64,000 bases of DNA. It comes from Ephemerocybe angulata. Taxonomy: Eukaryota; Basidiomycota; Agaricomycetes; Agaricales; Psathyrellaceae. The stretch spans positions 372,001-436,000 of the forward strand of contig JAACJK010000165.1 in the NCBI GenBank assembly GCA_013368325.1, in the 5' to 3' direction. Under the pieces are notes generated by a model. It saw nothing but the letters and a program-made list of their open reading frames with translations, was not told where the DNA came from and did no database searches. Made by a program: the position numbers and the translations under genes. Shown one piece after another: positions 43,483 to 53,360 of the stretch. Positions within the stretch are counted from its first letter, which is position 1. Each line of letters begins with the position of its first letter.

Positions 43483-46121
43483 ATGTCGACGGGCGATTGC
43501 ATCCCTGGAAATCCAGACATTGCCGGGGTCGGCGTTCGTATTGCTATCTACGTCCAAACCCTCTTGTGCTTTTTCCCGGCTTTTTGGGCGCTCCTCGATG
43601 GGAAGGTTTCGCAGGGCGAATTGGACGCCGCCGAGAATCAGGCCACGACCAACCTTGTCCTCGCTTTCGCAATACTTATCTCCTCCATCGTCCAGGCTCA
43701 GACACTCGGTTTAACGAACTACCACGCCAGCATCGTCCTCAATATGTCCTGGCTAAATAATACCAACGCGTTCCTCTATTTCCTCCTCTACATCCAACAC
43801 AAGAGTCAAGCAGGCGTTCGGGGGCGGGTTTCCCCTACCTGGCGTGCGTGGGCTCAACATGTTCGGGAATTGGTCGTCTCTGTCGTTTACCGCGGTGAGT
43901 ACCGATGTTTTTCGTCTTTCAGTTGAAGAATCTAAACCGCTTCGTGTCAGGTACTGCAAGCTCAAATCCGACAGGTGTTGGTCCAGACCCAGAGCTCGGT
44001 CAGATAAAAGGCGCAGATGCTACCTCGATTCGGAGTGGTGCCGAGCGAACTCAGACAGGTGCGTCGCGACTTTGCTTCGTAAATTGTTGTGAATACTCAC
44101 GAAACAGATGCAGAAGATCTGCAGGGCCATGACGACTATGCACGGGCGGGCGCGAAGCTTCTCGTCAAGCGCTTCGTTTTGCTCTTGGGCTCGCTTCACC
44201 TCAGTCTCATGGCCGGCCTCGGGCTGTGGCTTTGGAGCAACATTCGGACGTTCGGAAAAGGGCAGGATGCTGCGAACGACTGTGCGGCCAAGCACGCGCT
44301 CCTCGCGATCTTGGGACAGCATGTCCCGTTTGCCTCAGAGGTGCTGCGGATCATCTCTTTGGCTATCTACGCGGTATTCCTCGTCCCCGGAGTCAACCTC
44401 CTTCTCCCGATCATCGTGTTCCTTGGGTTTTATCATCTTCACCAAGTCGTCCCAATTCCAAAGGTCGCAGGCTCTGAAAGGACACCCGACTCCTACATTC
44501 GCCGTTCAAGGTTCTGGTTCTGGATTCGGCGTGCGTCCAACACCATCGTGCAACGTTGGGCCATCCTTCCACCATGTATCGGTCTACTCTTCCTGTTAGC
44601 CATCAACCTCGTCTTCATCATCGACATTGAGCTGGCGCTGAAGCAAAATGCAGGCCTCCAGGGGGGAACGAAGCCGAGTGGGGATTCGGTCAGATTTTGG
44701 CGATGCTCTTGTTGTTCATGCCCCTCCGCGACCTCGCCGAAACGATTCTTGCTCGTAGGATGAAGCAACGACAGAAGGACTTGGATATGGGTCTCGGGGG
44801 TGCTATCAAAGCAAAAGATTCTACCATGGTCCAGGCAATGATTACGAGAGGGGCGAGTCCAAATGCAAAGGTTGAGGGTATGTCAATCCATGATTAACGT
44901 TTAACTTTAGCCGGTAACTGATCAATGCATATAGGGGATATATCTGCAATGCGCATGGCTTGCAATCATGAAGATCTGAACGTCATCAGAATCCTCTTAG
45001 AAGCAGGAGCAGATCCAAACATTGAAGGTAGGCTCTAATGAGTGTGGCCGGCGCGTGCACTCACCATATATATAGATGGAAATAGGAGAGATCCCTATAA
45101 AATTGACGCTGATAATAAAGATTGTCTTCGACTTCTCAATCAAGTCGAGAACGGGTCTCTAGGTCTGTCAACTTTCAAGTAGCAGAATAGCAGATACATG
45201 ACACTCATATTCATCTATAGATACAGTACAAGCACTCGTCCAGGCAGCAAGGAATGGATATGGAGCTGCAGTCAAGATCGTTCTTGGGTTTCTGGAAATT
45301 AAGCTTGGCGAAAAAGAGGTATGTACTAAAAGCCTGCCCCAATATGAATCGAAAACAAAATTGTTTTCAAGAGTTTCCTTGGGGCTCTCTCTGGGACCGG
45401 AATCAATGTCAATGCCGGAAACACTGACGGGATAGCCTCACCTGCCGCGGCAGTCACCAAGGCCCAGGAATTTGAAACTGTCATCTTGAAGCTCCTTCTC
45501 GCCGTGCCTGGGATCGACGTCAATGCTCCAGGCGACTATGGGAGGACATCTTTGAGTTTTGCAGCCGAGAAGGGCCATGAAGCTGTTGTCAAGCTCCTTC
45601 TCGCCGTGCCTGGGATCAACGTCAACGTGCTAGACTGCAAGGGGTGGACACCCTTGCGTTTTGCGGCTGAGAACGGCCACGAAGCTGTTGTCAAGCTCCT
45701 TCTCGCCGCGCCTGGGATCGACGTCAACGCGCCAGACACCGGCGGGCGGACACCATTACGTTTTGCGGCCAGTAACGGCCACGAAGCTATTGTCAAGCTC
45801 CTTCTCGCCGCGCCTGGGATTGACGTCAATGCGCCAGGTGACACCGAGGGGTGCACACCCTTGGGCTTTGCGGCTGCGGGCGGCCACAAAGCTGTCGTCA
45901 AGCTCCTTCTCGCCGCCCCGGGGATTGATGTCAACGCGGCAAACACCAGTGGGTGGACGGCGTTGACTTGGGGGGCCTTCAGAGGCAGAGAAGCTATTGT
46001 CCAGGACCTCTGCGCAAATCCCGACATTATCGTCAATGTGGCGGACGTCAAGCGGCAGCTTAAAAATCCACCCAGTGAAGGCTTGCGGTGGTTGGCTGGA
46101 TCGAAGGATAAGCAGGACAAG
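43483..46121 (+). pseudogene. Ankyrin gene C, main portion (split by retrotransposon, one frameshift)
   Basis: Exons read as 43483-43894, 43951-44058, 44108-44877, 44935-45027, 45076-45162, 45221-45318 and 45372-46121; the last resumes at 60232-60312. The full family N-terminus is present (MSTGDCIPGNPDIAGVGVRI), with helices as in gene A, then about six ankyrin repeats (KLLLAVPGIDVNAP and similar) and the C-terminal ADVKRQL and KDKQDKC. Exon 3 is 770 bp against 771 in gene B. A run of six G at 44661-44666 replaces GGGTGGG, so one base is missing and the frame shifts before the last membrane helix. The run could be a sequencing error. The last exon is cut at 46121 by the Ty3/Gypsy insertion, with ACAAG duplicated. 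Without the two defects the gene would code for about 799 residues. Confidence 0.75.
46117..46121. repeat. Left target-site duplication of the outer Ty3/Gypsy element
   Basis: ACAAG precedes the left LTR and recurs at 60227-60231 after the right LTR. Joining across one copy restores the gene C frame (GAC AAG TGT). Confidence 0.9.
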
Positions 46122-46302
46122 TGTTACGATACCTCCCGTCTCGTCAGCCTCTCGGCTCACTTCCCATATATACCTTCTGTCATACACTCGGACTACTCTA
46201 CTGTCGTCCTCTTGTACCTCCATACGTATACACGTCTTTGTCTCTTTCCCTCGCCTGTGCCTCGATCGTCGCCCGCACCTCCGACCGTGTCCGTTCCTGA
46301 CA
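46122..46302 (+). repeat. 5' LTR of the outer Ty3/Gypsy element
   Basis: A 181-bp repeat, TG...CA, with no difference seen from 60046-60226. It contains a TATATA box at 46167-46172, 31 bp before the likely transcript start. Confidence 0.92.
46167..46210 (+). promoter_or_regulatory. TATA box and self-primer sequence in the outer LTR
   Basis: TATATA at 46167-46172 is followed 31 nt after its first base by CTACTGTCGTCCT (46198-46210). This 13-mer is the exact reverse complement of 46305-46317, directly behind the LTR. In Tf1 and related elements the transcript start folds back on the primer-binding site, so this probably marks the RNA 5' end. Confidence 0.7.
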
Positions 46303-46320
46303 TTAGGACGACAGTAGTTT
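46303..46320 (+). promoter_or_regulatory. Self-priming primer-binding site of the outer element
   Basis: AGGACGACAGTAG (46305-46317) begins 2 nt behind the LTR and pairs perfectly with 46198-46210 in the LTR. No tRNA 3' end was recognised in it. Confidence 0.7.
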
Positions 46321-46368
46321 CTGGAAGGAAGTTTTGTGGAACGGATACGCGCCAGTAGCGATACGCCA

Positions 46369-48390
46369 ATGGACTCCCCAAATCACAATCACCATATGAG
46401 TTCTCCCCAAATACCAGACCGTGACCAATCCATGCTACAGAACGTTCAATTCCCCTCCTCACCTCATTCTTTCAGTCACTCGTCATCAGACTATGGTCAC
46501 GATCCCGCTATCATGCGATTTATCCCCTCTGCCGTACAAATCCCCATCCGACCTCATACGTCCCCTCACCCAGACGTCTCTGTCAACCACTCCATCCTCT
46601 CTTATGTGTCAGCCCAAGGCCAGCCACTCGCATACCCTAACTCCCCAACCAACGTCCCATTACCCTCTTCGACCATGACCACTAGACACAATACTCCTGC
46701 CAATATTCCTTTACCAGCGTCGAGAGGAAACTCAATGCGCAATACTCCCATCCCCATTCCAACCCCACCCTGGAATGAAAGAGACGCGCGCGCGCCTATC
46801 AATCATGACGTCACCCACAACGGCGATCCCAACAGAGCGCCCATCCATAACCCTATCCCCACTGCTTGGAATACACTCGTCAACCAACACCCTTCTCAAC
46901 ACATACAGCAAGTTGCACATCACCAAATGGATCAACGCCAAGCCGCCGAACAGGGGCAACAGGAGCAGCAGTATACCTATGACCCAAACCAGAACGTCAA
47001 CCAGAACGTCAACCACCAGAACTTGAACCACCATCCTTCGTATCATCCTAGCCAACAGTTCTACCAAGACGTCAACCCCGGCTATCACGGAGGAAACCCA
47101 CAGTATCAACCTGGAGTCACACACAATACCAACGCACCTGTCAACCCCACATACAACGCCGTTCCCATCATCAACAACTTCGTACCCCCTGCCCAGAACC
47201 TTCTACCCGCCCAGCAGCAAGATGACTGGAACGATGATACTGCAGAGCATATCGCAGCTCTGAACGAACGGATCCATTATCTGGAGAGTCAGCGCGCTGC
47301 ATCTGCCGCGGCCTATGCTTCTCGAAGTGACGAGCAGGCAGTTGCGTACGCCAGGTTGATGGAACGCTTGGATATACTGGAAAGTCGAAACTTCTCAGAC
47401 CGTCTTCAGCGCCGCCGCTCTACGTCACCCGTAGACGATCCACCTCGGACTCGTGGGCTACGATGCGTCGAAGCAGAGGAGTATGACGGTTCCGCAGCAG
47501 AACTGGAATCTTGGCTAAACCAACTCAGTCTGATGTGGGTATCGGATCCGTCGAAGTGGAAGGACCACGAGGTCAGAATCCGCTACGCATTCTCTCGCAT
47601 GAGGAAATTGTCTGCAAAATCTTGGGTCGACACCGTTATGCCTGACTTTCTGAAAGGCGTCGTCACTTGGGCTTCTTGGGACGACTTTGTCGACACCCTA
47701 CGCGCAGCTTTCCCTAGCGAGAACCGCAAGTTCAAGGCTCTGAACGCTATTCGGACTATTAGGATGGACGGACGAAGGCCGGTCCAAGACTTCTTCATCG
47801 AATGGGAATCTCACGCGAGGCACACCGGTATCAACTACGACGGACTCCTCCTCTTCCTCCTCGATGCCATAACCACAGGTCTACGAGCTGGCATAGGCGC
47901 ACGCTACGACCTAGCCTCCCTAGACACCTACCAGAAGTTTAAAGAAGCAGCTATCTCGGTCGACCAGAACTTCAGAACCACCCAGCAGATCAATGCTCGC
48001 CTCAACCCTCTCGGATTCCGCTCTCGAGCAGATGTTGCTTCGTCCTGGAGGAACCCAGCTGACAAGCTGAAAGGCAGAAGTACCACCACCCCCTCCGACA
48101 CAGGAAAAAAGACAGCTACGCCGACGAACGCTACAGCAAGCACTAGTACAACCGCAGACCTACCTACGGAAGCCGACAAGCTGAAACGAGGATGCTACAA
48201 CTGCGGTTCAACTGCTCATAAGATCAGGGACTGTCCCGCACCGCCGAAGAAAGCTCATCATACCGTTCGAAACATTCTCCTGGACATGTCAGAAGAGCAA
48301 ATCGCACAGCTAAGCGAAGACATGCAGGACGAATCTTTCCTCGACAAGGAATGCACGCATTTTTACAACGACTCGGAGGAGACGGTCTAA
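46369..48390 (+). CDS. gag: gag of the outer Ty3/Gypsy element
   Basis: The first ATG at 46369 gives 673 residues; the frame is open from 46336. Residues 1 to about 280 are disordered, rich in Pro, Asn, His and Gln (repeated NQNVN). A short helical segment follows (EHIAALNERIHYLESQRAA). The retrotransposon gag domain comes next (YDGSAAELESWLNQLSLMW, then WDDFVDTLRAAFP, then RRPVQDFFIEWESHARHTG). A single zinc knuckle CYNCGSTAHKIRDC (C-x2-C-x4-H-x4-C) sits near the C-terminus. Pol overlaps in the -1 frame from 48222. I found no canonical XXXYYYZ slippery site in the overlap, so the mode of pol expression is open. Confidence 0.85.
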   Translation: MDSPNHNHHMSSPQIPDRDQSMLQNVQFPSSPHSFSHSSSDYGHDPAIMRFIPSAVQIPIRPHTSPHPDVSVNHSILSYVSAQGQPLAYPNSPTNVPLPSSTMTTRHNTPANIPLPASRGNSMRNTPIPIPTPPWNERDARAPINHDVTHNGDPNRAPIHNPIPTAWNTLVNQHPSQHIQQVAHHQMDQRQAAEQGQQEQQYTYDPNQNVNQNVNHQNLNHHPSYHPSQQFYQDVNPGYHGGNPQYQPGVTHNTNAPVNPTYNAVPIINNFVPPAQNLLPAQQQDDWNDDTAEHIAALNERIHYLESQRAASAAAYASRSDEQAVAYARLMERLDILESRNFSDRLQRRRSTSPVDDPPRTRGLRCVEAEEYDGSAAELESWLNQLSLMWVSDPSKWKDHEVRIRYAFSRMRKLSAKSWVDTVMPDFLKGVVTWASWDDFVDTLRAAFPSENRKFKALNAIRTIRMDGRRPVQDFFIEWESHARHTGINYDGLLLFLLDAITTGLRAGIGARYDLASLDTYQKFKEAAISVDQNFRTTQQINARLNPLGFRSRADVASSWRNPADKLKGRSTTTPSDTGKKTATPTNATASTSTTADLPTEADKLKRGCYNCGSTAHKIRDCPAPPKKAHHTVRNILLDMSEEQIAQLSEDMQDESFLDKECTHFYNDSEETV

Positions 48391-48846
48391 GCTCCGAGTC
48401 ACTCACGCCGACCAACCCTAGGTTCACCTGCGAAGAAATCCATGATCACTCTACCTGTCACGTCGGCACACCTCTACCCTTCGATCATCCATACCTACTA
48501 TGCCTCGCAGACGACCTAGACCCTACAAAGCACCCGCCTCTATCTCAAACAGAGGAACATGTAATAAACAACCTCTCCCATCCCGAAATCTCCGCTGCAC
48601 TACACAATCACGACAACCCAGAGATGCCAGAACTCGCGAATATCGAAGACGAAGATGAAGAGGATCCCCACGTTATAAAGCCACACATTCCGACGGCGGA
48701 AGACTTCTCTTTAGGAATTCGCGGGAAGCTAGCCCGACTGCGCGAAGCGTCTCCTCGAACAGCAACAGGGATGATCCATAGATATGTACACCCCACGAGA
48801 GCGAGCGAAGTCACACCCGCACTGGTGGAAGCCCTAAGAACCAAAC
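48222..48846 (+). pseudogene. pol: Outer element pol, N-terminal segment (cut by nested element)
   Basis: The -1 frame is open from 48222. It codes for an acidic, poorly characterised pol N-terminus (NIEDEDEEDPHVIKPHIP, then LGIRGKLARLREASPRT). At 48846 the nested element begins. After skipping the insertion and one CAAAC, the frame continues at 55635 without a stop. Confidence 0.75.
48842..48846. repeat. Left target-site duplication of the nested element
   Basis: CAAAC precedes the left LTR of the nested element and recurs at 55630-55634. Confidence 0.9.
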
Positions 48847-49396
48847 TGTGGCGAAGACGCCGGCTGATGTCGGACGAGCGACGAGCAGAGAGCAGAGAGC
48901 AGAGGAGCAGAGGTCGGACGAGCGACGAGCAGCGATGCAGATACAAGAGCTGTATAGTCAAAGGTAAATAGGATACAGGGAATAGGAGCAAAGCGACTAT
49001 GTACCTGTATAGTCAAAGAGATCAAGTGGGGAATAATGAACGAGTAGCTACGAGTATATATGTGTCCAGATGATCTCGAACGAAAATAGAACAATAGAAT
49101 GATCCAAAGAACAATAGAGTCCATATGAGTCGATATGACTAAAAGGCAGCGCGCGGGCAGTGCGCCTGAGAACAAAGGTGTGAACAAGGTGTGAACGTGC
49201 TGTGCACGAGAATAAGAAGCACAAACGTGCTGTGCATGAAGTGAGGGGAAGGCTCAGAAGAGCGAAGGCAGTGTGAAGGTGTGCAAGGGTGTGCAAAGGT
49301 GTGCAAGAGTGTGCAGGAATGCGCACGAATGAATAGTAAAGGAAGAAATGAAAGGAAAAGAAGAGAAAATAGGTAGGCTGACCGGTGTTCACGACA
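48847..49396 (-). repeat. 3' LTR of the nested element
   Basis: 550 bp, matching 55080-55629 throughout as far as read. It holds short GGTGTGCAAG-type repeats near 49270-49320 and a TATATAT run near 49055. Confidence 0.93.
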
Positions 49397-49430
49397 TTAC
49401 CCCCCTCCTAGAACTCATCGTCCTCGATGA

Positions 49431-52400
49431 CTATGGTCGGGGTGCCGTGGGGTGTCGAAGGTGGAACTCCGTAACGGCTTCAGCTGCGTTCCCAAGGTTG
49501 GTAAGGGGTTCCCAAGAGTTCTCGCTGTCGTTGTAGCCCTTCCAGCTGATGAGGTATTCGACCCAGCGCTTTCGTCCACGCTTGACCTCCCTACTGTCCA
49601 GCACGTCCTGAACTTCAAACTCTGTCCCGTCCTCGAGTTCAACAGGCTCTGGTGGGGGAGGTAGGATGCCGTTGGTGTCGTTCCCTTTCCAGGGACTAAG
49701 CTTGTCGACGTGGAAGACAGGATGGAGGCGGGATAGAGACTGAGGGAGTGCGAGACGGTAGTCAAGGTCGCCGACCTTCTCAATGACCTTGTAGGGGCCG
49801 AGCTGGAAGTCCCCAAGCTTTCGAGTGGGCACCTTGATGTTGATGTTCTTGGCGCTGAGCCAGACGTAGTCGTCCACGGCGAAGGTGTGTGCTGTCCGTT
49901 TCCCAGCTTCAAAGGTCGTCTTCTGGCGGGCTTTCTCCATTCGTAAGGCCGCTTCAACGTCTTTCCGGGTGTCTAGAAGGTCCTGGATGCGTTCGTCGAC
50001 ACCGCGGACCCCGGTGGTAGCGCCGATGGGAATGTTGAAGTGGGGGGAGTAGCCGTAGATAACCTCGAAGGGGGAGCGGTTATGAGCAGAGTGGATGCGG
50101 GAGTTGATAACGAACTCAGCCATAGGGAGGTGCTGGTCCCAATCGTCCTGTCGTCGACTGACATAGAAGCGAAGGTGCTTCTCGACTTCCTGGTTTGCAC
50201 GCTCAGTCTGGCCATTGGCCTGAGGGTGGTAGGCCGTTGTGAGGTTGGATCCAATCCCGAGGCGTTGGAGGAGAGTGCGCATGACGTTAGAGGCGAACTG
50301 GGGCCCTCGGTCGCTGATGAAACGAAGGGGCAAACCGTGGAGGCGGAAGATCTCTCGGTAGTAGATGTCGACGACACCTTCAGTCGAGATGGTGGAGGAG
50401 CAGGGGAGTGCGTGGATCTGCTTGGTGAAGAAGTCGGTGAAGACGATGACTGCATCGAAGCCATGGGCGGGTGGTAGCTGTGTGATGAGGTCAACTCCAA
50501 CAGCCTCCCAAGGGCCTTCGGGGACGTCCATGGGCTGGGTGAGGGCACGAGGGTGCTGGGCATGCTTGCGTCTAGCACAGAGATCGCAGCCTTCGACGTA
50601 CTTCTTCACAAAAGCGCGCATCGTGGGCCACCAGTACAACCGCTCGACTCGTTCGAGGGTTGCATGGTTCCCGGGATGGCCTGAAGTGGGGTCATCGTGG
50701 CACTGCTTCATCACCTCTCGCCGGAGTTCATCATCTGCTGGGACGTATACCTTGCCTCTGAACCGTACTAACCCGTTCTCCTCTGTCCACTCTGTCAACC
50801 CGTTGACGAGTTTCTGGGGTCCAAACTTGCGCAGCTTCTCTAGCCCTCCCAAGACCACAGATTCGCGTGCACTCGCACGACGAATTCGGTCTTCTAGGGG
50901 GTTGGTAAACTGGGAAGCAGCTGCGAGTTTGGCGAAGTGTTCAGGGCGGAGGACAGTGCGCTGGGTGTTGTCGTCAGAGTCCGAGACATGATGGTGGGGC
51001 ATGCGCGAGAGGGGGTCAGCTTGGGTGTTAGCGGCACCCGGGCGGTGTTCGAGACGGAAGTCGAAGCGGGAGAGGTACAGAGCCCATCTCGCCTGTCGTC
51101 GTGCCAGATCTTGGGCCGTGCGCCAGTACTTCAGGTTAGCATGATCGGTTACGATCCCGAAGGTGTCAGGGAGACCTTCCAGGAACGGGCGCCAATCTTT
51201 GAGGGCTTCGATGATGGCTAGCATCTCTCGGTCGTAGATCTCGTAGTTTCGCTGAGCTGGGTCCATAGACGCTGATCGGAAGGCGACAGGATGCCAGGCG
51301 CCATCAGCAGCTTGCTGGAGAAGGGCACCTCCGGTGGCGAAGCCAGAGGCATCGACTTCGATGCGAGTAGGGCGGTCAGGATCCCAGAGAGCGAGGACGG
51401 GGGCCGAGATAAAGGCGTCACGGAGGGTTTCGAAGGCTTGTTGGCGCTTGTCAGTCCATTCGAACAGGGTGTTCTTCTTGGTGAGGTCATGGAGGGGGCG
51501 GGCGACTTTGGAGAAGTCCTTGATGAAGCGGCGGTAGAAGTTGGCAAAGCCCAGGAATCCTCGGACTTCGCGGACGTTGCGCGGTACGGGCCAGCCACGG
51601 ACGGCTTGGACCTTGGCAGGGTCCATGCTCACCTCTCCCTCTCGGATAACCATACCCAAATACTCAATCTCCTCCTTCTCGAACTCACACTTCTCAGGAC
51701 GTAGGTAGAGGTCATGCTGTCGCAGGCGACGGAGGACTTCGTGGGTGATGCGGCGGTGTTCTTCCAGGTCCATGGTGAAGATGAGGATGTCGTCGAGGTA
51801 GACCGCCACCTTGCCGGAGGCGACCAGATCTGAGAAGATCGAGTTCATGAGGCCCTGGAATGTGGCAGGTGAGTTGGTTAGACCGAAAAACATGACTTTG
51901 GGTTCGAAGAGGCCTCGACTGGTGGCGAACGCAGCTTTCCACTCATCTCCCTCCTTTATCCGGACGTTGTTGTATCCCCAGCGGACATCAAACTTGGTGA
52001 AGTACTTGGCACCTCGGAGACGGCTGATGATATCGGCGACGAGAGGGAGCGGGTAGCGGTTCTTGATGGTGTACTCGTTGAGACGGCGGTAGTCCTGGAT
52101 GAAGCGGAGAGTTCCGTCCTTCTTCTTGATGAAGAAAACAGGGGAGGAGATGGGCGACTTGGAGGGCTGGATGTATCCTTTGGCGAGGTTCTCCTGGAGG
52201 AATGTATCGAGCACGGCTTGTTCATCTAGGGACATGGGGTAGATTTTGGTGCGGATGTTGGCTGGAGCGCCGGGTGTGAGCTCGATGGCATGATCCCAGT
52301 CCTTGTGGCTTGGAAGTCGAGTAGACTCTTGCTCAGAAAAGACGGCGGCGTGTTCTCGGTAGTGGGCAGGGATGATCTCCTCAAGCGTTCTCTCCGGTTT

Positions 52401-53351
52401 ACCTTTCTTCGCGTCCTCAGCGATCTTCTGGGAGTAGGTGAAGCCAGCCGAACACCACAGTTCCTCATCTGTGCGCTCGATGATACCGGCTCGAAGCCAG
52501 CGGCGTCGAGTGGTTCGGTTAGCACGGATTCGGCAGAAGGGGGTTTCGGGCTTCTCTTCCACAGGAGGGGGCGACGACGGTGGGGCAGGTTCGGGAGTTG
52601 GAGAGCTGGGGAGCGTGGGCCAAGAGGCGTAGATCTCCTCCAGAATCGCTCCGTCAGAGGGTTCCCCTAAGTCCAAACACGGATGTCTTTCCTCCGGCAC
52701 CTCCTCTACCGAGGCGCGGGGATGACGGCGTGAGGGTAGGAGCTCTGGAACAGATGCGATGGGGTCCGGGGGTGCGCTCGAGGCATAGATCTCTTCCAGG
52801 ACAGATCCGTTGGACGGTTCCCCCAGAGCATAGCTCGGGTTCGGGTCCTCAGGAACGTCCTCGATGGTGGCTCGGGGGTTGATGCGCACAATACCCTTTG
52901 TCCAGTCGATCTCTGGGTTAACCTGGCGAAGCCAGGGGAGCCCCAGGATGATGTTCTCACCTCCTAGGTCGGTGACAAGAAAGTCTGTCCAGCGGTTGTG
53001 GGGTCCGACCGTGAGGTGAAGACGCACGAAGTGGGTGATGTCCCCGGCAGTGTTTGGGGAGCCATCAATGTTGCGAAGGAGGATGGGGTGACGGAGCGGG
53101 AAGATTGTGATGTGATGCTTTAGGACAAAAGGGTGGTCAAGAAAGAGGGCGGTGGCCCCACAATCTATCATGGCTGCTGAGCTAGTGCTCCTGTTGCGAC
53201 CTCTCAACGTTGTTCGTACTCGGAAATGGTCTGAAGTAGGATCAATTTCACGAATAGAACTAATAGTACACGATGAGATGGAGTCATAGGAGGAAGTGGA
53301 ACACATAGCGATGGGTACGCGTGCGGCAGCACGGACGGGCACCCGCTTCAA
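49431..53351 (-). CDS. pol: pol polyprotein of the nested Ty3/Gypsy element
   Basis: A frame of 1306 codons lies in -1 relative to gag. Order: protease with IDCGATALFLD (Cys instead of the usual Ser after the catalytic Asp, about residue 64); RT with YRRLNEYTIKNRYPLPL and YLDD (about 517-520); RNase H (IEVDASGFATGGALL, DREMLAIIEALKDW); integrase with HHCC zinc motif (GHPGNHATLERV, CDLCARRKH) and D, D, E at about 954, 1014 and 1050; the GPYKVIEKVGDLDYRL module; and a C-terminal chromodomain (YLISWKGYNDSENSWEPL). There is no ATG at the start; expression should follow -1 slippage at GGGTTTT before the gag stop (53357-53351). No stop or frameshift was seen, so it may be functional. Confidence 0.93.
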   Translation of the reverse strand: MKRVPVRAAARVPIAMCSTSSYDSISSCTISSIREIDPTSDHFRVRTTLRGRNRSTSSAAMIDCGATALFLDHPFVLKHHITIFPLRHPILLRNIDGSPNTAGDITHFVRLHLTVGPHNRWTDFLVTDLGGENIILGLPWLRQVNPEIDWTKGIVRINPRATIEDVPEDPNPSYALGEPSNGSVLEEIYASSAPPDPIASVPELLPSRRHPRASVEEVPEERHPCLDLGEPSDGAILEEIYASWPTLPSSPTPEPAPPSSPPPVEEKPETPFCRIRANRTTRRRWLRAGIIERTDEELWCSAGFTYSQKIAEDAKKGKPERTLEEIIPAHYREHAAVFSEQESTRLPSHKDWDHAIELTPGAPANIRTKIYPMSLDEQAVLDTFLQENLAKGYIQPSKSPISSPVFFIKKKDGTLRFIQDYRRLNEYTIKNRYPLPLVADIISRLRGAKYFTKFDVRWGYNNVRIKEGDEWKAAFATSRGLFEPKVMFFGLTNSPATFQGLMNSIFSDLVASGKVAVYLDDILIFTMDLEEHRRITHEVLRRLRQHDLYLRPEKCEFEKEEIEYLGMVIREGEVSMDPAKVQAVRGWPVPRNVREVRGFLGFANFYRRFIKDFSKVARPLHDLTKKNTLFEWTDKRQQAFETLRDAFISAPVLALWDPDRPTRIEVDASGFATGGALLQQAADGAWHPVAFRSASMDPAQRNYEIYDREMLAIIEALKDWRPFLEGLPDTFGIVTDHANLKYWRTAQDLARRQARWALYLSRFDFRLEHRPGAANTQADPLSRMPHHHVSDSDDNTQRTVLRPEHFAKLAAASQFTNPLEDRIRRASARESVVLGGLEKLRKFGPQKLVNGLTEWTEENGLVRFRGKVYVPADDELRREVMKQCHDDPTSGHPGNHATLERVERLYWWPTMRAFVKKYVEGCDLCARRKHAQHPRALTQPMDVPEGPWEAVGVDLITQLPPAHGFDAVIVFTDFFTKQIHALPCSSTISTEGVVDIYYREIFRLHGLPLRFISDRGPQFASNVMRTLLQRLGIGSNLTTAYHPQANGQTERANQEVEKHLRFYVSRRQDDWDQHLPMAEFVINSRIHSAHNRSPFEVIYGYSPHFNIPIGATTGVRGVDERIQDLLDTRKDVEAALRMEKARQKTTFEAGKRTAHTFAVDDYVWLSAKNINIKVPTRKLGDFQLGPYKVIEKVGDLDYRLALPQSLSRLHPVFHVDKLSPWKGNDTNGILPPPPEPVELEDGTEFEVQDVLDSREVKRGRKRWVEYLISWKGYNDSENSWEPLTNLGNAAEAVTEFHLRHPTAPRP

Positions 53352-53360
53352 AAACCCGGC
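53348..53360 (-). promoter_or_regulatory. Probable -1 ribosomal frameshift site of the nested element
   Basis: On the minus strand the gag codons CCG GGT TTT TGA contain GGGTTTT in the phase X XXY YYZ, ending directly at the stop. A -1 shift continues as TTG AAG CGG into the open pol frame. A downstream RNA structure was not evaluated. Confidence 0.65.

Noticed and set aside
49250..49330. CRISPR-like short repeats (GTGTGCAAG)
   Set aside because: They are irregular short repeats within an LTR, present in both LTR copies, with no spacers.
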